Positions 1 to 10,052 of a stretch of DNA of 64,000 nucleotides are shown here, one piece after another. Position 1 is the first letter of the stretch. The number at the start of each line of letters is the position of its first letter. The position numbers were made by a program, and so were the translations under genes. The notes under the pieces are model-generated. The model was not told the origin of the DNA and searched no databases. It saw only the letters and a list, made by a program, of their open reading frames with translations. Origin of the DNA: Montifringilla adamsi (taxonomy: Eukaryota; Chordata; Aves; Passeriformes; Passeridae); the NCBI GenBank assembly GCA_017590115.1, contig JAGGNK010007559.1:1302620-1366619 (forward strand), read 5' to 3'.

Positions 1-479
1 CCCTGAATCTCCTGGTATGGAGCCTCCAGTTTAATTTGTTTTTTTCTTTAAAGAGGCTTTCAGCTGCTGCTTGAGGAGGTTTTTGGTGCTGATGGGGCTG
101 GGTGAGCCTCTGGTGCCTTTCCTAAAAAGGGTTTGGGGCTCAGTGTCTTCACTGCCAAGACCCAAAGCCTCTGAGGGAAAGTTTACTTAAAAATTCGGTG
201 CAGCAGGTCCCTGATGGCTCAGCAGCTATTTTGGGTCTACTGAAAGGCATAAGAGTGCTGGAATTAAGTGTTATTATTCTCATCCTTCAAAGCTGTCGTG
301 CAGCTCTGCTGCCTTGGGTGGGTTTTGTTCAGACTTTGGTGTTTTATTGGGTTTGGGGTGTTCTTCTTGCCCTTCCTGGGCGATCCCACAAGGGGCCAGA
401 GGATTCCCCAGCCCTGGCTCTGGGTTTCAGGCAGTCCCTGGCTGCTTTTGCTGCTGGATTTTCACGTGCAGGTGAAAAT

Positions 480-633
480 TGGAAGCACCAGGAGCTGGCC
501 CAGCTGCCCAGGGCAGGTGGATCCCCATCCCTGAGGGGTTTAAAGCTCTGTGGAGGTGGCACTTGGGGACATAACCATGGTGGCACTCGGTGTTCTCAGA
601 GGGCTTTTCCCCCCTGAGTGATTCCATCACTCT
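480..633 (+). mobile_element. CR1 LINE 3' fragment
   Basis: It shows the CR1 tail sequence order: cagctgcccagggcaggtgg, then catccctgaggggttt, then a ggcacttggggac block and a degraded ggcttttcc...gattcc end. Old and divergent. Confidence 0.65.
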
Positions 634-1969
634 CTGTGGATCCCCAGGAGCTGTCCTGGGCAATTCTGAGGGTGTTCCCAAGCCCCCATGGTGGGTTTGG
701 GGGCTCTGGGTGCAGTGCAGCCCTGTGGCTCCAGGAGCTCCCTGGCTCCTGCTTTTGATGGGTCCCAGCCTCTGGGCAAGCAGGAATTCCCTGCTGGGAC
801 TGGGACAGGAGCAGGGAGAGGGAGCTGGTCCTGCTGGGAGCTGCAAACCCCCAGGAGCTGACAGCTCCTGCTCTTCCCACTCCTGTGCCTGCCTGCTGCC
901 ATCATTACTAAATTAAATAGGATAATGAGCCTTAATCAGCCTCATCTCCTCTCCCTCCGGGTTCCACGTGGCTCAGGAGCCTCAGTGAGCCCAGGGAGGA
1001 GCCCCATCCCTGCCCTGTGGGGTGCTGGCTCTGGGGGTGTCCCTGGCAGCAGCAGGAGCAGCAGGGGTTAATCAATAACCCAGGGAAGGCTGCTGGACCA
1101 TCACAGCTCCAACAGGAGCTGCCAGCACCTGGGGTGTAAAAGATGGTCAGGGAGGGAGGATGGGCAGCCAGGGCTGTAATTCCAACCTGGAAATGCCATC
1201 TCCATTGGATTTTAGGGATGTTTTTTTCCCTTGTGTGCTGGGTACAGGGTTGGTGGTTTTATTTTGCTCCTGAGTACAGAGGAAATCAATAAAGCCTCAT
1301 GCGATGGGCAGAGCATTCTTTGGGTTCAAACATGCAGCAGCTGAAGCCTTTTAAAAGCCTTTTGTGGGGTGGGGGTTTGTTCCATGGTTGCTCACCCCTC
1401 ATCCCATGGAGCCAGCACAGCCAAAATCCCTCTCTGGGCATTGTCCCACACCTGTTTTGGGAATAATTCAGGCTCTGCTCTGCAGCTGCCCTGAGGTTTC
1501 CCTGAGCAGGGTCAGGATGCTCCTGAATCCCCCTGACCCCTCCAAACAGAACTTTCTTGGTGCTCCTGCCCTTTTCTGGATGTGCAAATCACGGTTTGAG
1601 GGCTCTTTGGGACTATGGTTTGGGACTGGATGTTTTGTACAGTCAATTTTGGGCTATTTTGGGCGAGAACTCTTGGGAAGGCTTTGAGAGCTGATGATCC
1701 CCTCGTGCCTGGCTCAGAATGTGCCTTCAGGGTGAATATTTTGCCTTCTAAACCCACACAAGTCCCTTTCTGGGAGGGAAAACTGGGAATTGTGCATGGA
1801 GGAGGCTGCAGGAGGAGGAAGGACCATCAAGGTGTGGCTGCACATTGTTTAAAATTGCAGTTTTTCGCTCGGGCCCAAACCACAGCAGGATTAGACCGTG
1901 GGGAGCAGCTTTTTTTTTGGGAGAGGGGGGCACTAGGAAGTGATTCCTGGTAAAAAACCTGCATTTTAG

Positions 1970-2128
1970 GGGGAATTTCTCCCAGGAAAAGGTGCCAGGC
2001 ATTGGGAGGAGTTGGAGTGCCCGTTCCTGGAGGTGGCACTCGGGGCTCTAGGCTGGGGACAGGGTGGGGAGGGGGTACAGCTGGGACTCTGAGATCTTGG
2101 AGGGCTTTTCCACCTCAATAATTCAGGG
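1970..2128 (+). mobile_element. CR1 LINE 3' fragment, degraded
   Basis: It contains ggaggagttggagtgcccg, ttcctggaggtggcactcgg and a terminal gagggcttttccacctcaat, all parts of the CR1 3' end. Confidence 0.5.
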
Positions 2129-3445
2129 ATTTTGGGACTCTCCACGTGGTGGGACAAGGCAGGGCAGTCGTGGGTGCTCTTGGAGGATGCCTGGAAGCTG
2201 CTCCTGCCTCCCTCTGTGATGGGTTCATTGTTCCAGGAGGAGCTGGGGAGCTGCAGGGTCTGGTGGTTGATCAGCAGCTCTGAGATTCCTCTGATGCAAT
2301 TTGCCCACTCCTGAGGGACCTGCCCAGCTCCCATTCCCGTTTTAATCTGCATTTTCCTCTTCGGCTATGACTCCCAGCCAGTTAATTAGCTGCACAGCCT
2401 CATTGCTGGGGCAGGTGGAGGGTTTTCAAGGCAGGATTTTCTGCTTTATTAAGTTTTGGAGTGTGGAGCTTTTCCCTGCTGGAAGGGGAGGATGGAGCTG
2501 GGGGCTCCTGCATTCCTGCTTTGCTCAGATTTCCTTTGCTCAGGGCAAAACAAACAGCAGGCTTTGTGTTTGTTTGGTTTTGTGGAGGCCTGGCTCTTTT
2601 CCACAGGCTCTGGGAGGAAGGAGGGATCTGGCTCTGAGGATGAAGAACTTTGATTTTTGGGAATGTAGCAAAGCCTCCCATTGGGAAACCTCCTTCCCTT
2701 CCATCTCCAAATAACCCAGAGTTATCTGGGCAGCTTGGGGTTACCTGGGTTTAATTAATTTATCAATTAACCCCAACCCAGAGGTTACAGATCCATGAGG
2801 GATTGATCCCTGTCTCCTGTCCCAGGTGGGATTTCTGCCATGAAAATCCCTGACCACCAAACCCACCTCTGGGATCCTGGGAAGGACTCAGAACCCCCAA
2901 ATGTTTCTTTTCCATCTTTATCCATGGGATCCATGGAAAACCTGGTTGCTTCCCACCCCTGCCCTGCCCCTGGGCAGCAGTTCAGTGCTTGGAACCCAGT
3001 AGTGGCTGGATAGGTTGGAATTATTTGCCAAAAACCCCCACAAAATCCTAATTATCCTAATTTCTACCCAAGCATTTTGTTTTATTAATGGAGGTAAAGG
3101 CTTATTTACTGCCGCAGTGCAATTTGTCAGCTGCTCTTAATTAGAATTCTCTCTCATTATGCATCAAGCATTTCATAAAAGCATTATTTGGGAAGCCCCA
3201 GAGCTGGAGCTGCAGAGCTCCTTGATTCTGAGCTGGGCTTAAATCCCCTCCCACCCTGGTCAGGTTTGTGGGGTCTGGAGCAGTTTCATGGGCTGGGGTG
3301 AAAAATCCCTCTGGGAAAGAGCAGAGACTGAGAAATCCTGGCTTAATTCTTAATTCTTCATTCCACAAGCTCCTGCTCTGCACAGAGCCCCCTCCATCCT
3401 GAGCCTTTTTCCCCTGGAGCAGGAATTGCTGGGAAGGCTCCTGGT

Positions 3446-3640
3446 GTTCCATGGGCTTTTCTCCTCTCCTGCTCTGACATTCTATGGGCTTTTCCCTCCT
3501 CCTGGCTCTGATATTCCCTGGGCTTTTCTCCTCTTCTGGTCTGATATTCCATGAGCTTTTCCTTCCTGACTCTGATATTCCCTGGGCTTTTCCCTCCTCC
3601 TGCTCTGACATTCCATGGGCTTTTCTCCCCTCCTGGCTCA
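3446..3640. repeat. Minisatellite, ~33-36 bp unit, about 5.5 copies
   Basis: The unit is a pyrimidine-rich phrase, ccatgggcttttc, followed by tcctgctctgacatt. Copies differ by small substitutions and deletions. Confidence 0.85.
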
Positions 3641-4039
3641 GCCTTTGCTGCCTGAATTTTGCTTTTTGTCTGGGCCTGCCTCAGGCTGGTAAAAGAGAAT
3701 ATTCCCACAAAGAGGAGCACCCAAGGATCTCCTCCCTGCCCTCCCCTGCCTCCTGCACCAGCCCCTGTTTATCCGGGGCTGTGGCTGTTCCCCCACATTT
3801 TGATCTCAAAATGTGCCTTTGCATTTGCTCAGAGCCGAACCCCAAATTAATTCCTCCACGGTGAAAGGCAAACCTGCCATTAAGGTGTCAGGGAAGCAGC
3901 AGGAGAGGTTCTGGCACTGCCTGGGGGAGGCAGGAGGGGGGAGCTGCTTCTGTGGGGATCCCCACGGCTCTGGAGCTGCAGGGGAAGCTCTGACTCACTG
4001 AGGAGGTTTTGCTGCTTTTTTTTGCCAAGGTGAGGATTA

Positions 4040-4475
4040 AATGTGTGAGAGGGTATTTCTTGTTGGGACTCAGATGTTTATTAGTTCTTTGCTATGTCAC
4101 AAACTCTGAGTTCTACAGCACTTCACTCCAGCAAACTAAAAATGGAGCCCCATCTCTCTCTGCAAGGCCTTTTAAGGATAAACTGTCCAATTAAGAAAGG
4201 ACACTTAAATTATTTTTATTTTTAACCTAATAACCAACTACCTGTGCCCTGCAATGGGGATTTTTTATTTAATTACACAAAACCACCCAAACCCATGGAG
4301 AAGGAGCAGCCTCCACCACAAAACCTCCATCTTCCTTTATATATATATTACTATATATTACTATATTCTAAACCCTTAAACTCTGAGTTTTCCACTCTGT
4401 GATATCACACACTTCTATTCCAACTCCACACCCCCAATCCCAGGTCTATAATTTAATTTTGGAAGCCTTCTCCAT
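4040..4475. mobile_element. Old ERV-type LTR, AT-rich
   Basis: It shares tattctaaacccttaaactc, a tgtgatatcacacactt block and aattttggaag with 16.0-16.2 kb, so it is a dispersed repeat. The LTR assignment is from resemblance to passerine ERV LTRs. It contains a short TA microsatellite at 4339-4372. Confidence 0.5.
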
Positions 4476-4941
4476 GGCTTGAGGTCAATGCAGTGTTCTC
4501 CTTGGGGGTCAGTGCCTGGCAGCACAGAAAGTCCCAAATTCTCAGCAGCCACCAGGGTTCCAACACCTCAGTCTGCTCCAGGGAGCTGCAGAGCCAGCCC
4601 TGGGCCTCCTGTGTCACCAGGGAGGGGACATTCCCAATGAAGGGCATTCCTAATGGATGCTCAGTGGCCCCTTGGCTCGTGGCTGCTGGTGGGATGGGGC
4701 CAAATCCCACAAAAGCCATCCCTGAGCTGGGATGGGGCAGGAGGGGCTTGTGATAGATGAGTAATGTGATGATTGACTATCACAATTAACAGACAAATCT
4801 CATGTACGTAGGTTAAGAGAAGTTTTAAGGTTTATAGTTATGTTTTACCCCCTGGCGTTGTTATGGGCCAGTCAGGGTTGGGACATTTGGTGTCAGGTTG
4901 TCCCTTTGGTGACATCTGAGCTCCAGTCAGGATTTGAGGAT

Positions 4942-5340
4942 TGTCTTGGTTTGGAAAGCCTGGTGCCTGCTGAGGAAGGCAGGAGCCTCCCCTGACATGG
5001 AAAATGTAAATGCCCCCCCACCCCCTCCAAATTTCTGTAAATCTTAAATTAAGGGGCTCTCAGGAAAAACATATGGGAGCAGGAATAACAGTTCTTTACT
5101 AGGGAAGAAAATAAAAGGATCAAATAAACAATGCAGCAAACCAAAACAATCCTAACAGAGTCAGACACAACCTGACACCCATTTAAACTCCACCACTGGG
5201 CAGGGAAGGAGGACTCAATAGACAGAACTTTGGGAAGGGTTAAAGGGTTAAAAGGTGAAACCTCCATTGTGGGGGTGAGCACATGGTGGGGAAGTGCTTT
5301 GCTCATTTTCTCTATTCAGTCTGCTGTTGTATTTTTGACA
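4942..5340 (-). mobile_element. Solo LTR, probably ERVL-like
   Basis: A 399-bp element bounded on the + strand by TGTCTTGG and TTTTGACA (TG...CA ends). The flanks are AGGAT (4937-4941) and AGGTT (5341-5345), a 4/5 match to a 5-bp target duplication. 5-bp duplications are usual for ERVL. Orientation is inferred from resemblance to passerine LTRs. Confidence 0.65.
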
Positions 5341-6387
5341 AGGTTTAACAAACCTTCTGGGAGCGGTGAAAAGTGAGTGGCCATTTCTCACAGGCTGGAG
5401 CTGTTCCCTGGGAGTGCTGAGACCTCACTCACGTCCTCAGGGCTGGCTGAGCATCCAGAGGAAGCTGTGTGTTAAAATAATGGAATTAGGCACTGCTGGC
5501 TCTTCATTTGGGGCTGATGGATGGCTGCCTGAGCCCTGCTGCATCCTGCCAGAGCTCACCCTTCCCCAGCAATTCCCTCTGCAGAATCCTTGCTGAGGGA
5601 ATATTGGGGAGAAATGAGCTGGTAATTGAAGGTTTGTTTGCTTTTTCCTCTCACCCTGGCTAAAAGCCTGTGAAAATCCACGTGGGAAAAGGGGTGGAAC
5701 TGGCCCCTGCCAGGGTTTAATAAATGTGTGCAGAACAGCTCCTGTTGATCCCATCTGGTTATTAAAATCTCAGACAATTAAAATCTCACATTGTGGGGCA
5801 CAAATCTCTCTGAGGGTGCTGGGGGTGTGAGGAAAATAAAAACCCTCCAGGAAAATACCCCTGAAGGTCTGGCTGTGGCTGAAACAGGCAAATCTCTTCC
5901 CAGCTCACAACTGGGAGCGATCTCCATCCTAACTGGTTTTGCTGGGCTCAGATTCTCTGCTTGGAGCAATTATTCCACAGAAAAATGAATTTTGCTGCTT
6001 GTGCTTGGGGCTTTTCCAGGATTCCTGGTGGGAAGGAGGTTGGTGACGGGAAACTCCTGATGCTGCAGGGATGGGGTTTGTTTTCATTTTGCTGTTTGTT
6101 TTTTTGGCCAAAGCAGGGAAGACATTCCTGTGCATTTGTTTTGGTGTGGCAGAGGTTACAAAAACCACCGTCCCTTGTGCTGTGTCAGAGAAACACCCCG
6201 AGGGGATGGGGAGTGTGTCCCCTCCTCCTGCCTGCCTGCAGCTCCCCTGCCTGTTCTCCTCCCTCCTGCCAAGGGAAAAGCCCCAAACGTGCCAGGGGAA
6301 ACCCCAGGGGTTTACTTTTAATGTTTTATTTGGCTCAAGTGTTGTTTAAGCCGAAGGATGGGTTGGGCTGTGCCCACCTCCCCTGGT

Positions 6388-6552
6388 GGGGCTGGTGCCA
6401 GTGATGGTCCCTGTGCCCCTTTTGGGTGCCAGTTGATGTTCCCTGTGCCCCTTTTGGGTGCCAGTGATGGTCCCTGTGCCCCTTTTGGGTGCCAGTGATG
6501 GTCCCTGTGCCCCTTTTGGGTGCCAGTGATGGTCCCTGTGCCCCTTTTGGGT
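6388..6552. repeat. Minisatellite, 31-bp unit, five copies
   Basis: The unit is tgatggtccctgtgcccctt plus ttgggtgccag. The last three copies are essentially identical. Confidence 0.93.
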
Positions 6553-6622
6553 GAAGTTCAGTTATAAACCAATGCAGTGCAGAGTCAGGGAAATATAACA
6601 GCTAAAACTTGAGGCATGATTT
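6553..6622. repeat. ~65-bp dispersed repeat shared with 52.02 kb
   Basis: From gttcagttata through aatgcagtgcagagtc to acagctaaaacttgaggca it matches 52020-52085 with few differences, same strand. It may be a fragment of an unidentified transposon. Confidence 0.6.
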
Positions 6623-7149
6623 CCCCCTTCAGAGGTTTTATGCCTTTCCCTTTGCTGCCCTGAGCCACCCTCCCCTCCTGCTGCTGTCCCTGCTCTGTTA
6701 TCTCTGTGTGTCATCGCTCACTGAGTGTGAAACTGGAGCCTCTGGGCCCCACCTGACCCAGGATTTTTATTCTCCCTTATCTCTGTGCCTGCTCCTGGAC
6801 AAGTAGGGGATATTATTTTTATTCTTTCTTTTTTTTTAAAGAAAGCAGTGAAATGGATTCTGTTTCTCTTTGCCATTGTGGTGCTTTCTCCATCAGCTTT
6901 GCACGGCCTTTTCCAGGGCATTTTCCCTGCTAAAATCTTGCACAGCAGGAGCAGCATCTGTGACCTTCCTAGGCAAGCAGCACCTCCAGCTTTGGCACTG
7001 AGTGTTCTGATCACCCTCAGTCCATCAGGATTTCTTTATCAATTCACTCTCCTCCCTTGGCCTGGAGGAGAAGAGCAGATTATTTCTCAGAGGTGTCAGT
7101 CTCAAATTCTTTTTAAAATTGGCTTCAGATCAATTAAAATCTTGGGCAG

Positions 7150-7425
7150 GGGGATGTGATCCCAAATCCTTGATTTACCTAAAAGGATTTTTTTTTTTTT
7201 TAAATCTAAAAGAATACCTATTTTTGTATCAAAAAGGATCCCTTTTTTCAGGGGGATGTGATCCCAAATCCTTGCTTTCCCTAAAAGGATACATTTTTTT
7301 TTAAATCTAAAAGAATACCCATTTTGTATCAAAAAGGATCCCTTTTTTTTTCCCATATAAAGGATCCCCTTTTCCCATATAAAGGACACCTTTTCCCCAT
7401 ATAAAGAACACCCCTTTTCCTACAC
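7150..7425. repeat. Low-complexity tandem repeat, ~100-bp and ~18-bp units
   Basis: A ~100-bp block (gggggatgtgatcccaaatc, a T-run, a gtatcaaaaaggatccc block) is duplicated. It is followed by four to five short copies of cccatataaagga. Confidence 0.85.
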
Positions 7426-7582
7426 AAAGGATATTTTCCCCCTCATTTGCTTCTCCACCCAGGCTCAGGCCAATCCCACACCTTCCCTCCACGAGCAGAG
7501 GAGGGCAGTGGGAGCTCCCACATCCCAGAATAGTTTTTCCTCCAAGTTCTTCCTGTCCAAATCTCTCCCTGCCTCTCGCTTT

Positions 7583-7830
7583 CTGCAATAATCAACCCCC
7601 GTGGTTATTTCAGCTGACGCTAATTACTGCCACGAACTAATTAATGCCGGTTGCCTTTCCTCTCCTCTCTGCAATGTTTTGAACCCACTGACACATTCCA
7701 ATTAAGGGCCTCCTGCAGGCTCGGGGCTGGCGTGACTCAGAGCAGCCTCAGCTGGCATCACTCGTGTGCTCTCCTGAAGGTCACCAATATTGTCACAAAT
7801 TGTCCCTGCCGGCAGGGAGGCCACCTGACC
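7583..7830. promoter_or_regulatory. Candidate conserved non-coding block, homeodomain-type sites
   Basis: Non-repetitive sequence with repeated TAATTA/ATTAAT cores (ctaattactgccacgaacta, attaatgccgg, caattaagg), a TGACTCA AP-1 site near 7734 and intact CpGs. It stands out from the surrounding repeats; function is inferred from composition only. Confidence 0.3.
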
Positions 7831-8089
7831 TTCCCAAATCCATCTGGGATTGCCTCCATCTCCGTGCAGCTTTGGGGGTTTGGTGTTTTTGGGGGTGCTG
7901 CTCCTTTGCAGAGGTGAAAATGTGTTTGGTTTTAGCAGGACAGCGAGGATGGAAAGAGGCTTTGGGCAAGGCATGGAGGGACAGCACACAGGGAATGGCT
8001 CCAGAGAGCAGGGACTGTTATATTTGCCTCCCCCAGCCAGGTCTCATAAGCTCTTGGAGGTCTATAACACACCCAACACAGCTCAGCTA

Positions 8090-8395
8090 CCTTTGGAGGC
8101 ATAAAAATCAGCAGGATGGCTTCTGTGGCAGTGTTGGAAACAAAAAGGTTTAATAAAAGGCAAAATAACACAGAAAAACCCATCCAGGTGCAAGAGGTCT
8201 TTACTCCTGGTAAAACACCTCACAAAAGCCATTAGTTTCTTTGTTCACTTCTTTTCTAGTAAATTGCTCAGGTTTCTGTCCAATTTGCCATCCTTAAGTT
8301 TGAGGTGAAGTCCCCCAGGTTTGTGAGATGCCTTTTTCACCTGAAATCGATGAGAGAAACTGCTGGCCTTCTTTCCTTTTTAGGGGGACAAAGGA
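8090..8395. mobile_element. Probable ERV LTR fragment
   Basis: The AT-rich block with ggtttaataaaaggcaaaat, ctcacaaaagccattagttt and gatgcctttttcacctgaaa resembles ERVL-type LTRs common in songbirds. No target duplication was found, so ends are approximate. Confidence 0.45.
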
Positions 8396-8434
8396 TAGTT
8401 TGGTCATCCCATTAACAGGGAGCACATTCCTACA

Positions 8435-8648
8435 AGGTAGGGATGGGATGTTGGGAGAAATCCTTCCCTGTGAGCATGGGCTGGGCTGGGATTCCCAGAT
8501 TTGCTGTGGCTGCTCCATGCCTGGCAGTGTCCCAGGTCAGGCTGGATGGGGTTTGGAACACCCTGGGCAGTAGGAGGTGTCCCTGCCATGGCAGGGATGG
8601 GATGGGATTTAAGGTCATTCCCACCCAAACCATTCCAGGATTCCATGA
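8435..8648 (+). mobile_element. CR1 LINE 3' end
   Basis: It shows the typical CR1 tail: gagaaatccttccctgtgag, ctgtggctgctccatgcctg, a gtgtccctgccatggcaggg block, and an end in ccaaaccattccaggattcc atga. Confidence 0.9.
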
Positions 8649-9103
8649 CTCCCTCCTTGACTCCCTCACCCTGCAGCAGGATGAGCCCCTGAGCTCCCAT
8701 TCCCAGTCCCCTCATTCCTTATCCAAACAAAATTCCCCTTTTCCTCTCCTGGCTCTCAGGACTTGGCTCTCTCTGGACTCTCAGCATCCAGGCTTTGCTG
8801 GAAATCTCCTCCTTCCCTCCTGGCTCTCCCGGTCCTGAGGGATTGGATCCCCCCTCCTCAGGCTGCCCTGCTGGGTCAGTGGAGGTGAGAGCTCCCAGCT
8901 GAACTGCAGATATGTCATTAGTATTAACAGCCCCGCTCAGACTCGTTATGCAAATGAGGGGAGAGGAGCCAATTGAGTTATTCATCTTTAACCTTTGTTT
9001 TGGGTTCGTGTGACCCCCCAGTGAGGCTCCTGCTGCTGCTCTGGCTCAGGGTGCTGGTTTCTTCTGCTGCCTCAACCCCAGAGCTGCACCCGGCTCCTGG
9101 GGG

Positions 9104-9330
9104 TGATTCCAGGTGATCCCACCTGCACATCCCTCCCTGGAGGTGATCCCACCTGCACATCCCTCCCTGGGAGTGATCCCACCTGGATATCTCTCCCTGG
9201 AGGTGATCCCACCTGGATATCTCTCCCTGGAGGTGATCCCACCTGGATATTTCTCCCTGGGAGTGATCCCACCTGCACATCCCTCCCTGGGGGTGATCCC
9301 AGGTGATCCCACCTGCACATCCCTCCCTGT
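9104..9330. repeat. Minisatellite, 30-bp unit, about 7.5 copies
   Basis: The unit is ggtgatcccacctggatatc plus tctccctgga, with cacatcc variants at both ends and atatctc variants in the middle. The unit is a multiple of three, which creates spurious open frames on both strands. Confidence 0.93.
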
Positions 9331-9584
9331 GGATGCTCCTGGGGGTGCATTCCCAACCCTGCAGGGAGGAGAGGACTCAGGGTGACACCAGGTCACAAGT
9401 CACTGCCAGGGACATGTTCCTTTCTCCCAGCTGTGCTCCTGTGCCTCTAATCCCGAGGTTCCTCCTGCTTCTGTAGCTCCAGGTGGGTTTGAGGAACCTG
9501 AGAACATCCAGAAACACCCACCTGGATGGATGCCTTTTGATCAGGAGCTGCAGTGACAGGAAATAGGGAATACAGAGGGCAGGG

Positions 9585-9765
9585 TTGGATGGGAAATGGG
9601 GCAGGAATCCTTCCTGTGGTGGTGGGAAGGGGCTGGGATGGGATTCCAGGGGAGCTGTGGCTGCCCCATCCCTGGGAGTGCCCCAGGCCAGGCTGGACAG
9701 GGCTTGGAAAAAGGTGTCCCTGCCGTGGCAGGGGTGGCACTGCATGGAATTTAAGGTCCCTTTGC
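9585..9765 (+). mobile_element. CR1 LINE 3' fragment
   Basis: gggatgggattccagggga, gctgtggctgccccatccct, gccaggctggacagggcttg and gtgtccctgccgtggcagg occur in CR1 order. It lies 140 bp before the first visible exon. Confidence 0.85.
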
Positions 9766-9904
9766 AGCCCGAGTGCCACAGCTCGGTGCAGAAGCTGCTG
9801 TGAAACATCCCCATCAATCCCAATCCATCCCAAAGCCCTGGGCACCAGAGGATGGGGCTGGGGGCAGCTCTGGGATGTGCTGACCTGTCTGTGTTGCCTT
9901 GCAG

Positions 9905-10052
9905 GGGTTCCCTGGCCCTTCCCACGCCGCCCTGGCCCTGGGCTGTGAGCAGCGAGCCCTGAAGGAGAAGCAGGAGCAGGCCCCAGGCTGGGATTTCGGG
10001 AGCAGCAGCAGCGAGCTGGCCATCAGGATAGGTAGAGCTGGGCTGCAGCCAG
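9905..10052 (+). CDS. SLC39A11: SLC39A11 exon: cytosolic loop before TM4
   Basis: The acceptor is a pyrimidine-rich tract ending in ttgcag at 9904. The exon opens in phase 0 and encodes 49 codons plus one base. The second half, [13 protein letters not shown], is the diagnostic ZIP11 loop motif (mammals have [13 protein letters not shown]). The first half ([12 protein letters not shown]) aligns only loosely with the mammalian EDPQTALALN region, so this part evolves fast. There are two candidate donors. A GT donor after 10031 (atag/gtagag) drops seven residues. A GC donor after 10052 (ccag/gcaagc) keeps RAGLQP before the next exon's DKAENG. The long form matches the main mammalian isoform. The exon is chosen by homology, phase and splice signals. 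Confidence 0.93.

Larger units (their letters stand above)
1..9904 (+). other. SLC39A11: SLC39A11 intron (partial) upstream of the first visible exon
   Basis: No ZIP11 N-terminal coding sequence (TM1-TM3) was recognised here, so this is inferred to be intron. It holds CR1 tails, LTRs at 4.0-5.3 and about 8.1 kb, and minisatellites at 3.4, 6.4, 7.2 and 9.1 kb. Stretches at 640-1960, 2130-3440 and 5341-6380 hold no feature I can name beyond AT-rich islands. Confidence 0.7.

Noticed and set aside
7150..9330. CRISPR-like array of regularly spaced repeats
   Set aside because: The repeats are contiguous tandem minisatellites without unique spacers, and the context is a vertebrate intron.
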